A stretch of DNA of 64,000 nucleotides. Origin: Dastarcus helophoroides. Its lineage: Eukaryota; Arthropoda; Insecta; Coleoptera; Bothrideridae. The notes beneath the pieces were generated by a model. That model did not search any database, was not told where the DNA came from, and was given only the letters and a program-made list of their open reading frames with translations. The translations under genes and the position numbers were made by a program. The stretch spans positions 5,326,008-5,390,007 of the forward strand of contig CM053331.1 of the NCBI GenBank assembly GCA_028583605.1. The letters run 5' to 3'. Every line of letters starts with the position of its first letter. Positions within the stretch are counted from its first letter, which is position 1. Positions 46,918 through 57,434 of the stretch are shown here, piece by piece.

Positions 46918-47328
46918 GTGCAAGAAGAATGCAACCTAGACTACAAATTCATGCAGCCCTCCAGGCGTGTATAGCGAATCATAGGTAACTGAACTACCAA
47001 CAGTTGAAACACTGCCACCTAGCGAAGCGGTTGCTCTCTAGGAGAGTTCCCAGAAGACAAGGATTCTATAATGCACAGACCAATAGGTTTGAACATTTAT
47101 TAGATTCGAAGTTTGGAAACCAAATACCGGTTTCGATCTTGTTAGATCTCGTCAAAAGAGTCACTCGCTTGACGCCTGTGAATGTTTTAGTACTTACTTG
47201 TCGGAACATTTATTAGCATTCGATTTGGATATACCAAACTGACGAGATCTAACAAGATCGAAACCGGTATTTGGTTTCCAAACTTCGAATCTAATAAATG
47301 TTGAAACCTATTGGTCTGTGCATTATAG
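46918..47328. mobile_element. Penelope-like element remnant (411 bp) with inverted arms
   Basis: Flanked by the 10-bp direct repeat AAAGCTCATA (46,908-46,917 and 47,329-47,338). The arms at 47,064-47,154 and 47,240-47,330 are reverse complements over 91 bp with one mismatch, separated by 85 bp (the outermost two bases overlap the duplication). The left end continues the antisense copy further (words CCACCTAGCGAAGCGG and CCTCCAGGCGTG). No protein domain is present. The inverted-arm structure, variable-length target duplication and hammerhead make PLE the best fit. Confidence 0.72.
47233..47275 (+). ncRNA. Minimal hammerhead ribozyme (PLE type)
   Basis: Every required part can be read in order. 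Helix I: ACCAAA (47,233-47,238) pairs with TTTGGT (47,270-47,275). Core: CTGACGA (47,239-47,245). Helix II: GATCT/AGATC closed by AACA. Then GAAA (47,260-47,263). Helix III: the palindrome ACCGGT (47,263-47,268). Cleavage triplet GTA, with the predicted cut after A 47,269. A self-complementary helix III with no loop is the arrangement described for PLE hammerheads, which are thought to work best as dimers. No core mismatch is seen. Confidence 0.82.
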
Positions 47329-47569
47329 AAAGCTCATAATTTTCAAATAAAGTGAAAATTTTGCAAAAATGTTCAAGTTTTCAACCACAAAAATGGGGAG
47401 TTATGGGGACTGCCGACAGAAGTGAAAACTTAAAATTATGATATAACAAATTTCAAGATATTTCAAAAAAATCTTTTTCCAAACTTTCAGCGTTGAGGAG
47501 TTAAGGAGAAGTGCAAATAATTGAGGGCGGCGACTAACATCTACTAACCCCCCTCACCCCACATATAAC

Positions 47570-49790
47570 CACCACCACCAATTTTTCTTTTTTATATATT
47601 TTTATTTCAACCCCCCTTTTTTCTTATAAATATATTTTCATTTTGCCACCTCATTTTTTTGCCCCCCCCCTGAATTGTCGCCGACAAGCGTTTTTGTCAG
47701 CGATTGGATGACTCGAATGAAACTACACATTTTAGTTACACTATATATATTTTTCGTATATTCATAATACGATTAGTCACTTCCGAGTGCAGTTATCGAA
47801 TGTTTTATATTTCAAAAAAAGGAAGTAGTGGAGTCAACTACTCGCAGGTAGTCTAACCTTCGTAAAAATGCTCTGTACAAAATCGTTCTGTGCCCTAACG
47901 GTACATTTCTAAAAATAAAATGTTGGCTTGGCCCAACACCCCCCAATTCTTCTTTTTTATATTTTTTCATGTTGTCCCTCCCAATTTTTTGCCACGCCCA
48001 ATTTTTTGCCCCTCCCAATTTTTTGCCGTCCCAATTTTTGCCCCCCAATAATTTTTCTTTTTTATATATTTTCATTTGCTTCCCCATTTTTCCACTACAA
48101 TTTTTCTTTTTTAAATATTTTCATTTTCCTTTCCAATTTTTTGCTTCCTTTAATTTTGCCCTTTTTTATATATTTTCATTCCTTCCTCCCCATTTTTGCC
48201 CCTCCCCAATTTTATTACCCACCCTCGTTTTGCCCCTTTCCATTTTTTGCCGCTCTAATTAATACCCTATTTTCCTTTTTATGTATTTTCATTTTGCCCA
48301 CATCCAATTTTTCTTGTGTCCCCACATCTTTCTTTGTTATATATTTTTATTTTTGCATCCCCAATTTGACTTTTCCCATACAACCACCACCATCCCCAAT
48401 TTTCCTTTTTTAAAATATTTTTATTTCAACCTCCCCCATATTTATTTTTTAGATATTTTCATTTTCCCCCTTCCATTTTTTGCCCCCCCCATTTTTTGCC
48501 CCTTCCCCATTTTTTGCCCCCTCCAATTTATACCCTACTATTTTCTTTTTTAATATATTTTCATTTTACTCACAATCAATTTTTCTGGTGCCCCCCAAAT
48601 ATTTCTTTTTTATATATTTTTATTTTGCTCACAACCAATTTTTCTCGTGCCCTCCACATATTTCGTTTTTATATATTTTTATTTTTGCACCTCCAATTTG
48701 TCTTTTCCCATATAACCACTACCAATTCCAATTTTCCTTTTTTAAAATATTTTTATTTCAACCCCCCCATATTTTTTTTTAATATTTTTATTTTGCCCCA
48801 CACAATTTTTTGCTCCTCCCAATTCCTCCCCCCATTTTTTCTCCCCCAATTTTTCTTTTTTATATATTTTTATTTGCCTCCCCCATTTTTGCCACACCAA
48901 TTTTTCTTTTTTAAATATTTTCATTTTGCCCCCCAATTTTTTTGCCTCCTTCAATTTTGCCCTCCAATTTTCTTTTTTATATATTTTTATTTTGCCTCCC
49001 CCCCATTTCTTGCCCCCCCCCCAATTCATACGCTTCCATTTTTCTTTTTAATATATTTTTATTTTCCCTGCCCACAACCAATTTTTCTTGTGCCCTCACA
49101 TATTTTGTTTTTATATATTTTTATTTTTGCACCCCCAATTTGTCTTTTTCGATACAACCACCACCATCCCCAATTTTCTTTTTTTTTAAATATTTTTATT
49201 TCAACCCCCACATATTTCTTTTTTATATATTTTCATTTTGCCCCCCATTTTTTTGCCCCCTCCAATTTATACCGTACCATTTTTCTTTTTTATATATTTT
49301 CATTTTGCCCACATTCAATTTTTCTTGTGCCCTCCATGCCCTCCACATATTTCTTTTTATATATTTTTATTTTTGCACCCCCAATTTGTCTTTTCCCATA
49401 TAACCACCACCATCACCAATTTTTCTTTTTAAAATTTTTTTTATTTCAACACCCCCATATTTCTTTTTTAGATATTTTCATTTTGCCCTCCATTTTTTGC
49501 CCCCCCCCATTTTTTGCCCCCTCCAATTTGTACCCTACCATTTATCTTTTTTATATATTTTCATTTTGCCCACATCCAATTTTTCTTGTGCCCCCTCCAT
49601 ATTTCTTTTTTATATATTTTTATTTTTGCACCCCCAATTTGTCTTTTCCTATTTAACCACCACCATCCGCAATTTTCCTTTCTTAAAATATTTTTATTTC
49701 AACCCCCCCATATTTCTTTATTATATATTTTCATTTTGCCTCTCCATTTTTTGCCCCCCCCAATTTTTCTTTAATAAATTTTCATTTTCC
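47570..49790. repeat. C/T-rich minisatellite (CATTTTGCCCCCC type)
   Basis: Units of AATTTTTCTTTTTTATATAT, then TTTCATTTTGCC, runs of C, and AATTTTTTGCCCC. A higher-order module marked by TTTTCCCATATAACCACC and TTTTTATTTCAACCCCCC recurs near 48,371, 48,701, 49,144, 49,390 and 49,644 (spacings ~330, 443, 246, 254), and in part at 47,555. Unique sequence (47,690-47,940) breaks the array near its left end. Pro/Phe/Tyr-rich frames up to 386 codons are artefacts. Sister array: 15,775-17,515. Confidence 0.9.
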
Positions 49791-49850
49791 CCCATTTTTA
49801 TATTTATTTAAAATTTTGACTTTTTTTTTGAAAATTTCTGAAATTTTATC

Positions 49851-50081
49851 TTGAAAAACAAATCTTGTTCCCTGAAACTAAGAAAGATTAAAAAACACAA
49901 CAAAGGTCTAAGGCTTTTCGACAGCCAAGCTATCATCTTCAGAAAGATACTAATGATAGCTTGGCTATCGAAACGCGTTGTGTTTTTTAATCTTTTTTGG
50001 TTTCAGGGGCAAGATCTGTTTTTCAATTTTTAAAGATAACCAAGAACCTGTCCGTTTCACCAAATATTTGTCTGCTTTCCA
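49851..50081. mobile_element. PLE terminal repeats in inverted arrangement (231 bp)
   Basis: An antisense copy (49,851-49,950) and a sense copy (49,951-50,081) of the PLE 3' terminus, between direct repeats AAATTTTATC at 49,841-49,850 and 50,082-50,091. The antisense copy holds a complete CTGAAGA-type hammerhead-like core. The sense copy starts just after that core, at TGATAGC. No coding part remains. Confidence 0.72.
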
Positions 50082-50091
50082 AAATTTTATC

Positions 50092-50890
50092 CTTTAGAAG
50101 TTTTAACTGTCTATAAAAATTTCGACTTTCTACTTTCCAAATTTTTTTTATGCTCGAAACTTGAAATTTTTGTAACTTGGACTTTTTGCTTGTTCCTGAA
50201 AATTTTTATATATTTTGATAAATGTGACTTTCTAAATTAGGAATTTTTAAATTTTAAGCGAATTGTATAAAGTGAATTCGAGACGAAATTTCGATTTTAA
50301 ACCTGACATTTTAAAAAGAATTATTCAACTTTAAACTAAACAGTTTCCAAAAAAAGCGTAATTTAAAAGAATTTTCTAGATTCAAATCTAATTAGAAAAT
50401 TTTAAAAAAGATTACAACATTTTTCAGTTGTATACAAAAAAAGTTGACGATAAACTGGAAATTTCGGGAAGAAGCTTTAAAATGTCTAAAAAGAAAATGC
50501 TCCTTTATATTTTAGTTTAAACATCCAAAGTGCCAAATTAAAGCCAAAATTTGGAATTAAAAACTTAAATTTTTAAAAGCTAAAAAAAAAAGGATTCGTA
50601 AAAAAACAAAATACGGAATAATCACTTGCAGAAATTTGGATAAATTTGTGTAAAAACTGGAGACAAATCGATCAAAGATGTTATCTCTCGATGGGTTTAG
50701 GCAACTTTAAATACAATCGCGTGTATTATTCATTTATATAAAAATTGCCTACGCGTTAATGCCCAATTTTTACTTTCTTAAAAGCTGAATTTTGAAAAAT
50801 CCTCTCTTTCTGCTCACCTACGTGTTACGGGGAACACTTGTGTGAAATTTCAGGCTCTTAGACCCGCCTGTTTATGCTGTGCGTTATCTG
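50092..50890. other. Low-complexity to ordinary A+T-rich DNA
   Basis: T- then A-polarised simple words, changing to ordinary sequence after ~50,640. No gene is supported. Confidence 0.4.
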
Positions 50891-50929
50891 TCAGTGAATG
50901 CTCAGAAATTTTGTGTCAAATTTTGGAAT

Positions 50930-51212
50930 CTCTCTAAAATTTTCTTGCGTTGTCGATATTTGGAGCAGAGAATTACGGAAATGTGATTTAATTACACTTG
51001 GGGAATCCGCGCACAAAAGCACATTTCTTGCGGTCAATTCCTTCCTATCGATATATTTCACCGTCATGTAGTTGTTACAGATCCGTTCATGTCCCAAACA
51101 TCAATTTTCCTCCGACAAGTACAACTCGAAGTTTATGTGCATGTTAGATGGAGATCGCTTGATGAACTCCGTAACAAAAAGTGGACACTGAAACTTGTTT
51201 GTTGACATTACC
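50930..51212 (-). pseudogene. Relic resembling a protein tyrosine kinase catalytic region
   Basis: Read on the minus strand in one frame with one in-frame TGA (after LYLSEEN). The translation contains CPLFVTEFIK, like the hinge region of tyrosine kinases (xLxxxTEFxxxG), then RICNNYMTVKYIDRKE, then LTARNVLLCADSPSVIK. The last segment fits kinase subdomain VIb (HRDLTARNVLL...VIK), except that the residues containing the HRD triad, with the catalytic Asp, are missing, and the DFG motif does not follow. In real kinases this segment positions ATP and the substrate Tyr. The order and spacing of the two blocks support common origin, but the match is by eye. Upstream and downstream kinase parts are absent. 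It is either a decayed processed copy or a stranded exon. Confidence 0.45.
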
Positions 51213-51768
51213 ACAATTCACAGATTAACCGTACTCCGTAAGTCATCATTAACCGATTTAACCAGACGACAAGGCGGTATGTTATGGAAGCTGTTAATTC
51301 TCATTATGCTATCTCAATACAACGTCGGGCTTCCCCCGCAGGTTATGCCGGAGTCATCTTTTATTTTTCACGTTGTTTAGATATAAACTTCTTAGTACTT
51401 ACGAATGAAAGGTGTATTTATCACACTTAATAATAAGTTGCAATTTTTCAAAATTTCGACTTTTTTCAACATTTTTACCTCATTTACAAACCCTCCTCGT
51501 TAGAAAATTCCAGTTTGAAAATTTGATTTTTGTTTCAAATTTGAAGTTCTTTAAAATTTCGAATTTGTTAAAATTTTTTTTAGAAATTTTCGGTTTTTTT
51601 TTGGAAAATTTAGATTTTCTTTGAAATTATGACTCTTTTGAATTTTTCTGACAATTTTGAAATTTTAGCAAATTTGGACCCTTTTCAAAAATTTTAATTG
51701 TTCATGAGTTTCCTTTTAAAAATTTTGGCGAACAGATCATAATTTCCTGAAAATTTTGCATATTTTCA

Positions 51769-51841
51769 AAAATACGAAATACGAAATACGAAATACGAAA
51801 TACGAAATACGAATTACGAAATACGAAATACAAATTACAAA
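51769..51841. repeat. Heptamer array, unit AAATACG
   Basis: About ten AAATACG units with a few AATTACG/AAATTAC variants, leading directly into the AAATACA array on the right. Confidence 0.9.
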
Positions 51842-52460
51842 ATACAATAAAATACAAAATACAATAAAATACAAAATACAAAATGCAAAATGCAAAATGC
51901 AAAATGCAAAATGCAAAATACAAAATACAAAATACAAAATACAAAATACAAAATACAAAATACAAAATACAAAATACAAAATACAAAATACAAAATACAA
52001 AATACAAAATACAAAATACAAAATACAAAATACAAAATACCAAATACCAAATACAAAATACAAAATACAAAATACAAAATACAAAATACAAAATACAAAA
52101 TACAAAATACAAAATACAAAATACAAAATACAAAATACAAAATACAAAATACAAAATACAAAATACAAAATACAAAATACAAAATACAAAATACAAAATA
52201 CAAAATACAAAATACAAAATACAAAATACAAAATACAAAATACAAAATACAAAATACAAAATACAAAATACAAAATACAAAATACAAAATACAAAATACA
52301 AAATACAAAATACAAAATACAAAATACAAAATACAAAATACAAAATACAAAATACAAAATACAAAATACAAAATACAAAATACAAAATACAAAATACAAA
52401 ATACAAAATACAAAATACAAAATACAAAATACAAAATACAAAATACAAAATACAAAATAC
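51842..52460. repeat. Heptamer satellite, unit AAATACA
   Basis: About 88 units. The left edge mixes AATAAAATAC and AAATGCA variants; the rest is almost pure, with only two CAAATAC changes near 52,040. There are far fewer indels than in the 10-12 kb array of the same unit, so this array looks younger or more homogenised. Long frames on both strands are artefacts of the 7-bp period. Confidence 0.96.
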
Positions 52461-53111
52461 GCAAATTGTTTCTGTGACAACTAAAAAAAAAAAAATTAAA
52501 CCAATATATACACTTGATGACAAAAAAAACTCTCACCTACTCAAACAATTACCAGTGTCTACATCAAAACTTCTATCGCCCACCAAAAAACTTCAAACGT
52601 CTACTAGTGGGTTGACTGCCACTGGGTTAAAGCCTAAATTTCGAATTTAGGAAGTCAACGTTTTAGGAAAAAATCGAAGTTGAAAATTAAACTTCAAAAT
52701 GTTTAATTTATTTCTTAAATTTTCGATGTTTGAATCGACATTTGAAAAAAGAATCTAAGACATTGGAATTTGGAAAAAAAATGAATATTTTGAGGAAAAA
52801 AGTGGAAATAAATTTAACCAATATCTAATATTTTCTCAAGACTTTGGTAAAGAAAGCTTAGATTTTTCAATTTATTTTTTCAAAATTTCAGTTCTTTAAA
52901 ATGTTACGCTTAAAATTTAAATTTTATTTTTTAATTTCAATTTTTAAATTTGAGAGCTTCAACTGTAAAAAAAAAAATTTCCAAAATAATATTAAAAACT
53001 GCAAGATTCCAAACACTATTATTTTTTCAAATATTCTGCTAATTTTCTCCCGAAATTTAATTTACTTGAAGTTGAAATTATAAAAGCGAAAATTTGGGAT
53101 TATGAAAGAAA
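52461..53111. other. A+T-rich DNA, no gene recognised
   Basis: Short non-repetitive start, then mixed low-complexity words. Confidence 0.4.
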
Positions 53112-53679
53112 ATCGAGACATTTGAAGTAATTTTAAACTGATATTTTATCTTTTTCTTGATTGTTAAAAATGTAAAAAACAACTAAAGAATTTCTACAAA
53201 AAAATTTGCAGAAAAATTGTTTTTGAAATCGAAATTTGAAAATTACGTTAAAATTTTCCTCAAAATTTGTACTCAGACAGCAATATCCGGAGCTAAATTT
53301 CAAGTTCAAAATCGAAACTTTATTTAAAAAAAGTTTCGAAAATCAATAAAAACTTTTGGACCTAAAACTGAAATTAAACCAGTATTTCTGGAAAAATCGA
53401 GACATTTGAAGTAATTTTAAACTGATTTTTTATCTTTTTCTTGTTTGTAAACGAAATGAAAAAAACAACTAAAGAATTTCTACAAAAAAATTTGCAGAAA
53501 AATTGTTTTTGAAATCGAAATTTGAAAATTACGTTAAAATTTTCCTCAAAACTTGTGCTCAGACAGCAATTTCTGGAGCTAAATTTCAAGTTCAAAATCT
53601 AAATTTTGTTAAAAAAAAATTTCGAAAAGAAATAAAAACTTTTGGACCTAAAACTGAAATTAAACCAGTATTTCTGTAA
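53112..53679. repeat. Tandem duplication, two 284-bp copies
   Basis: ATCGAGACATTTGAAGTAA starts at 53,112 and 53,396; the two copies run in register to AAACCAGTATTTCTG with few differences. An apparently recent duplication of low-complexity DNA. Confidence 0.9.
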
Positions 53680-54244
53680 TTTTTTTTAATAAATGAAACT
53701 TTAATTTAAATTAGGTTTTTTTTACGGGAAATATCAGCGTTAAATGTCAAATTTATAAAAAGTTTTTCGAAATCTCGAGTGCAAACATTTAAGTGAATTT
53801 AAAATAAAAGTTCTGATTTTGGGAAAATCTTAAAAGTTGGAAAACGAATTTGAGTTTTAACATGAAGTTTCAACACTATCGTACATTACTGTCGATAATT
53901 TTCGGTAGTCAAAATTATCGATATTATCGATGTTTAGTGAAGACTATGCTAAGGATCAATTGTTCTCTGGTTTAAGAGCTTCGGGTAAATTTTTTGAAAT
54001 GTTTTTAAGTTGTAGACAATTTCTTTAAGAATTTAACATTCTACTTCACGAGCTAAAAATTCTCTTGCTTGGAAATATGGCGTTTTCTATGAATTTTGTT
54101 GCCCTAGGTTAGCCGTCCCCAATAAGAATTTTGAGAAGTTCTGTCATATTTCTACTAACTTCTTGCACATGATGTAAATAAAGCAAATGAATGATCCCCC
54201 GTTTAATGAAGTAAAGTTTTAACGGGAATATTGTGGTGTTGTAG
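53680..54244. other. A+T-rich DNA, no gene recognised
   Basis: Includes TATCGATATTATCGATG-type words near 53,915, but no repeat or gene was established. Confidence 0.35.
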
Positions 54245-54770
54245 TGGCTTGATTTAATTGAATAGGTTGCGATCGCGGGTCCTGGAATTCTTGGCGAAAA
54301 AAATCAATAGGAGCCCGATCCGCCAATGAGCGCGGCGTGATTAGTTCCAGGCATTTACGGACGGTCGCGTGTCGTGGGTGTACAGAAAACGCTTGCGCCT
54401 TTTACCTTTCCTCGATCGCGGCGTGCTATCTCTTGGCGGTTCCGCGCCTTCGTTTTTCTCAGCGCAGTCGGCGTACGACCGTTGTCAAGGCGACTACGCA
54501 ACAAGTGAACACCGTAAACGCCCACCACATGGTTCACTTTTGACGCTCTCTCACCGACAGTGTTCGCCGAATCGGCAACAATACGAATCCAGTGCCTTCG
54601 ATTGATGGAAAAACGACTGTCATCCGTGTGACAGTGCGCTCAAGTGTCCAGACGACCCTCGCGAAATTGACTGTCCCTTGACATTTTCTCGTGAATCGAG
54701 CAGACAGCCAGTTTGTTTTGTACTGTATGTAATGCATTGTTCGCAGAACGCATTAAGAATTTTATCGGAT
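54245..54770. promoter_or_regulatory. C+G-richer, CpG-containing island
   Basis: This is one of the few C+G-rich, CpG-dense stretches in the window (GATCGCGG, GGTCGCGTGTCG, CCGCGCC and similar). It lies ~400-900 bp upstream of the candidate first exon, so it may be promoter-proximal DNA. No TATA box or defined factor sites were recognised. Short frames on both strands here are not convincing. Confidence 0.3.
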
Positions 54771-55152
54771 CATTAGTATTCTGAAGGCAAGTCATGTAAA
54801 TACCTTCTGCGTTAAGAATACTTGCGCCGCTGGATTAACACCGTTTGGTTCAAACTGTAACTGTAACGAAAATATATTTTCCAAAATTATCGATACCCAA
54901 CTAAAATCTTGGTGGTTAATCCAGTATTTAATCTATGACAATATTACAAATCGCTGTGAATTTAGTTAAACTATAGGTAGTTAGTTAAAGGGCCCTTATC
55001 GTTCCATCCCACTGTAATTAAACTAGTGTAGTGTCTTCTATAAGTCTTAGTGTTAAAACTTCTGATTCTGCTAGTGTTTGTGCGAACTCGAAGATTCTCT
55101 GTGGTTTGTAACCAAAGAAGAAGTGTTATTTTAGTGTTAGCCCCAAGGGGCT

Positions 55153-55296
55153 ATGGATACGGGGGTGTGTTGTGTGCCCCCTTCGGCAGCGCAAAGATCC
55201 GACGACCAAATCGTCCCAGCCCATCCTGGAGATTGTTGGACGTCCCATCAGTCCAGTTCTCAGCCGTTCATAGACGCCTGGCTTCTACAAATGCAG
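55153..55296 (+). CDS. Candidate first coding exon of a host gene
   Basis: ATG at 55,153 has a purine at -3 and G at +4. It opens a 48-codon frame of balanced composition (MDTGVCCVPPSAAQRSDD at the start, PFIDAWLLQMQ at the end). The frame reaches CAG|GTAAGT at 55,296/55,297, an ideal splice donor, exactly at a codon boundary (phase 0). Downstream there is only satellite DNA, so the intron would exceed 8.7 kb and later exons would lie outside the window. The protein is not recognised, and no signal peptide or membrane segment is visible. The 5' leader may begin near 55,025 (AGTGTAGTGTCTTC). An overlapping frame (55,050-55,403) ignores the donor and looks less gene-like. Confidence 0.45.
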
Positions 55297-55304
55297 GTAA
55301 GTCA
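55297..55304 (+). promoter_or_regulatory. Strong splice-donor consensus
   Basis: CAG|GTAAGT matches the animal 5' splice-site consensus exactly and follows a plausible coding exon. Confidence 0.5.
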
Positions 55305-55409
55305 TCGCCACGCCATTGTTTTTTGGCTTTTTCTCTGCCAGTTGCTTCTTCCACAAACCTAGATTTAAGTTACCTTTTGCTGAGGATTGGTAATCTTTTA
55401 TAGATTGCT

Positions 55410-56595
55410 CCCAGCAAGCAGCGTTTGCGTTGGATCTTAATCAGTTGTTGTTTCCGACACTCTTCTAGAGACGCCCAAAGGCCTCAAATTCTTTTATAAA
55501 TTTTTATGGACTTTCGAAACTTTTAAACCTTCCCAGAGCTTTCAAAGTCTCCTAAACTTTTGGAAACGTTTTTAAAGGCCTCCAAAATCCTCTCGATGGT
55601 TTCACTGCGGCTAGAAGTAGCTGGAAGATCCCAAAGGAGATGGGTCTACTTTGGAGTCTTCTATGGATTTCTAGCAGCAGTGAAATCATCCCGAGGATTC
55701 CAGCGATTTTTAGCCACTGGAAGACTCCAAAGGAGACCCATCCCATTTGTAGTCTTCCAGCGATTTCTAACACTTCATAGCTAGTTCTAGGCAATCTCTT
55801 ATAGATTTTCCCAAGCAGCGATTACATTGGATCTTAATCAGTCGTTGTTTTCGAGACTTCTAGAGACGCCCAACGCTTTCTAGAGGCCTCAAATTCTTTT
55901 ATAAATTTTCATGGACTTTCGAGACTTTTAAACCTTCCGAGAGCTTTCAAAGTCCCCTAGAATTTGAAAACGTTTTTAAAGGCCTTCAAAATCCTCTCGA
56001 TGGTTTCACTGCGGCTAGAAGTAGCTGGAAGATCCCAAAGGAGATGGGTCTACTTTGGAGTCTTCTATGGATTTCTAGCAGCAGTGAAATCATCCAGAGG
56101 ATTCCAGCGATTTCTAGCCGCTGGAAGACTCCAAAGGAGACCCATCCCATTTGTAGTCTTCCAGCGATTTCTAACACCTCGTAGCTAGTTCTAGGCAATC
56201 TCTTATAGATTTCCCCAAGCAGCGATTACGTTGGATCTTAATCAGTCGTTGTTTTCGACACTTCTAGAGACGCCCAACGCTTTCTAGAGGCCTCAAATTC
56301 TTTTATAAATTTTCATGGACTTTCGAGACTTTTAAACCTCCCCAGAGCTTTGAAAGTCTCCTAAACTTTTGGAAACGTTTTTAAAGGCCTCAAAAATTTT
56401 CACGATGGTTTCACTGCGGCTAGAAGTTGCTGAAAGATTCCAAAGGAGATGGGTCTACTTTGGAGTCTTCTATGGATTTTTAGCAGCAGTGAAATCATCC
56501 AGAGGATTCCAGCGATTTTTAGCCACTGGAAAACTCCAAAGGAGACCCATCTCATTTGAAGTCTTCCAGCCATTTCTAACACTTCATAGCTAGTT
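55410..56595. repeat. 404-bp tandem triplication with an internal hairpin
   Basis: TGGGTCTACTTTGGAGTCTT occurs at 55,641, 56,045 and 56,450 (spacings 404 and 405). Within each unit the segment GGAGATGGGTCTACTTTGGA is matched in reverse complement ~90-110 bp later by the AGACTCCAAAGGAGACCCAT region, so each copy can form a stem of about 25 bp. This explains similar short peptides on both strands. The left unit is partial. Confidence 0.9.
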
Positions 56596-56825
56596 CTAGA
56601 GGTTTGCAAATCTTGCTTTTTTTTCTTGAGAGAGTGCTCGAGGTTCATAGTAACTTTCAAGATTGCTCAGTCTATCAAATCTTCTCTAAAGTTTTCATCC
56701 CCTTCTTTGTAAGACTTTTAAATTTTTCTAGCGGCCTTCAACTTTCTCTGGAATTTCCAAATTCTTCTCGATGTTCTCAAACATTTGTAGAAGTTTTCAA
56801 AAACCTGAAGAGGCCTTGGATGTCT

Positions 56826-56905
56826 CTCTAGACATCTTCCGATGTCTGTTTAGACATCTTCCGATGTCTGTCTAGGCATCTTCCGATGTCTGTCTAGACA
56901 TCTAT
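56826..56905. repeat. 22-bp tandem repeat with palindromic core
   Basis: About 3.5 copies of TCTAGACATCTTCCGATGTC plus two bases. Each contains the dyad GACATC-TTCC-GATGTC. Confidence 0.9.
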
Positions 56906-57082
56906 TAAAGGGCTAGAAGTTTTGACACTCTTTGGAAATTTAAAAAAAAAGAAGCTTGAAACTTCCATTCAAAGCTTTGAAATCTTTTTTAGAAGCCAAA
57001 CGTCTTCAGGATTTTTCAACTCATTTTAAGGTTTTTTAACGTTATCTAAAGTCTTCCAGCTTTTTTCCAAACCTTTTTATTT

Positions 57083-57182
57083 TAAAGTTCATTTACTCAC
57101 AAAGGGTAACCCCATTATGCCTTCAAATCATCGTGAATAGGGTGTGGAAATAAGGATAGATGGTGATGAACTGCCTTCTTAA
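57083..57182. repeat. Dispersed repeat copy (partner at 43,507-43,613)
   Basis: Same landmarks as the partner, somewhat more diverged. The sequence after it (57,190-57,400) is non-repetitive and without a recognised gene. Confidence 0.75.
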
Positions 57183-57434
57183 ACAAGGGTACGTTGTCAT
57201 TTTTGGGGCAAATTCCCTCCGGTAACGAATTCCGTAACTAGGAAGTTCTATAAAAAAAATATTTGTAAACAAAAGTCCTCACTGTGTCAAGCTGGACCGC
57301 TGTCCCCAATTGTCTTCTATGACTTAAGAATCCTGCCCTTGGGGGGATCAATCTTAAATTCCCGTGAGCACCACCCATGAAAGTACATGTAGAAAAAAGA
57401 TAAGTCTTTTAGAGGATTTGCAGTACCTCTTAAA

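Noticed and set aside
48496..49656. 386-codon Phe/Tyr/Pro-rich frame resembling a membrane protein
   Set aside because: By-product of the C/T-rich minisatellite; unit boundaries, not codons, are conserved.
51702..52650. Five long frames over the AAATACA array
   Set aside because: Same 7-bp artefact on both strands.
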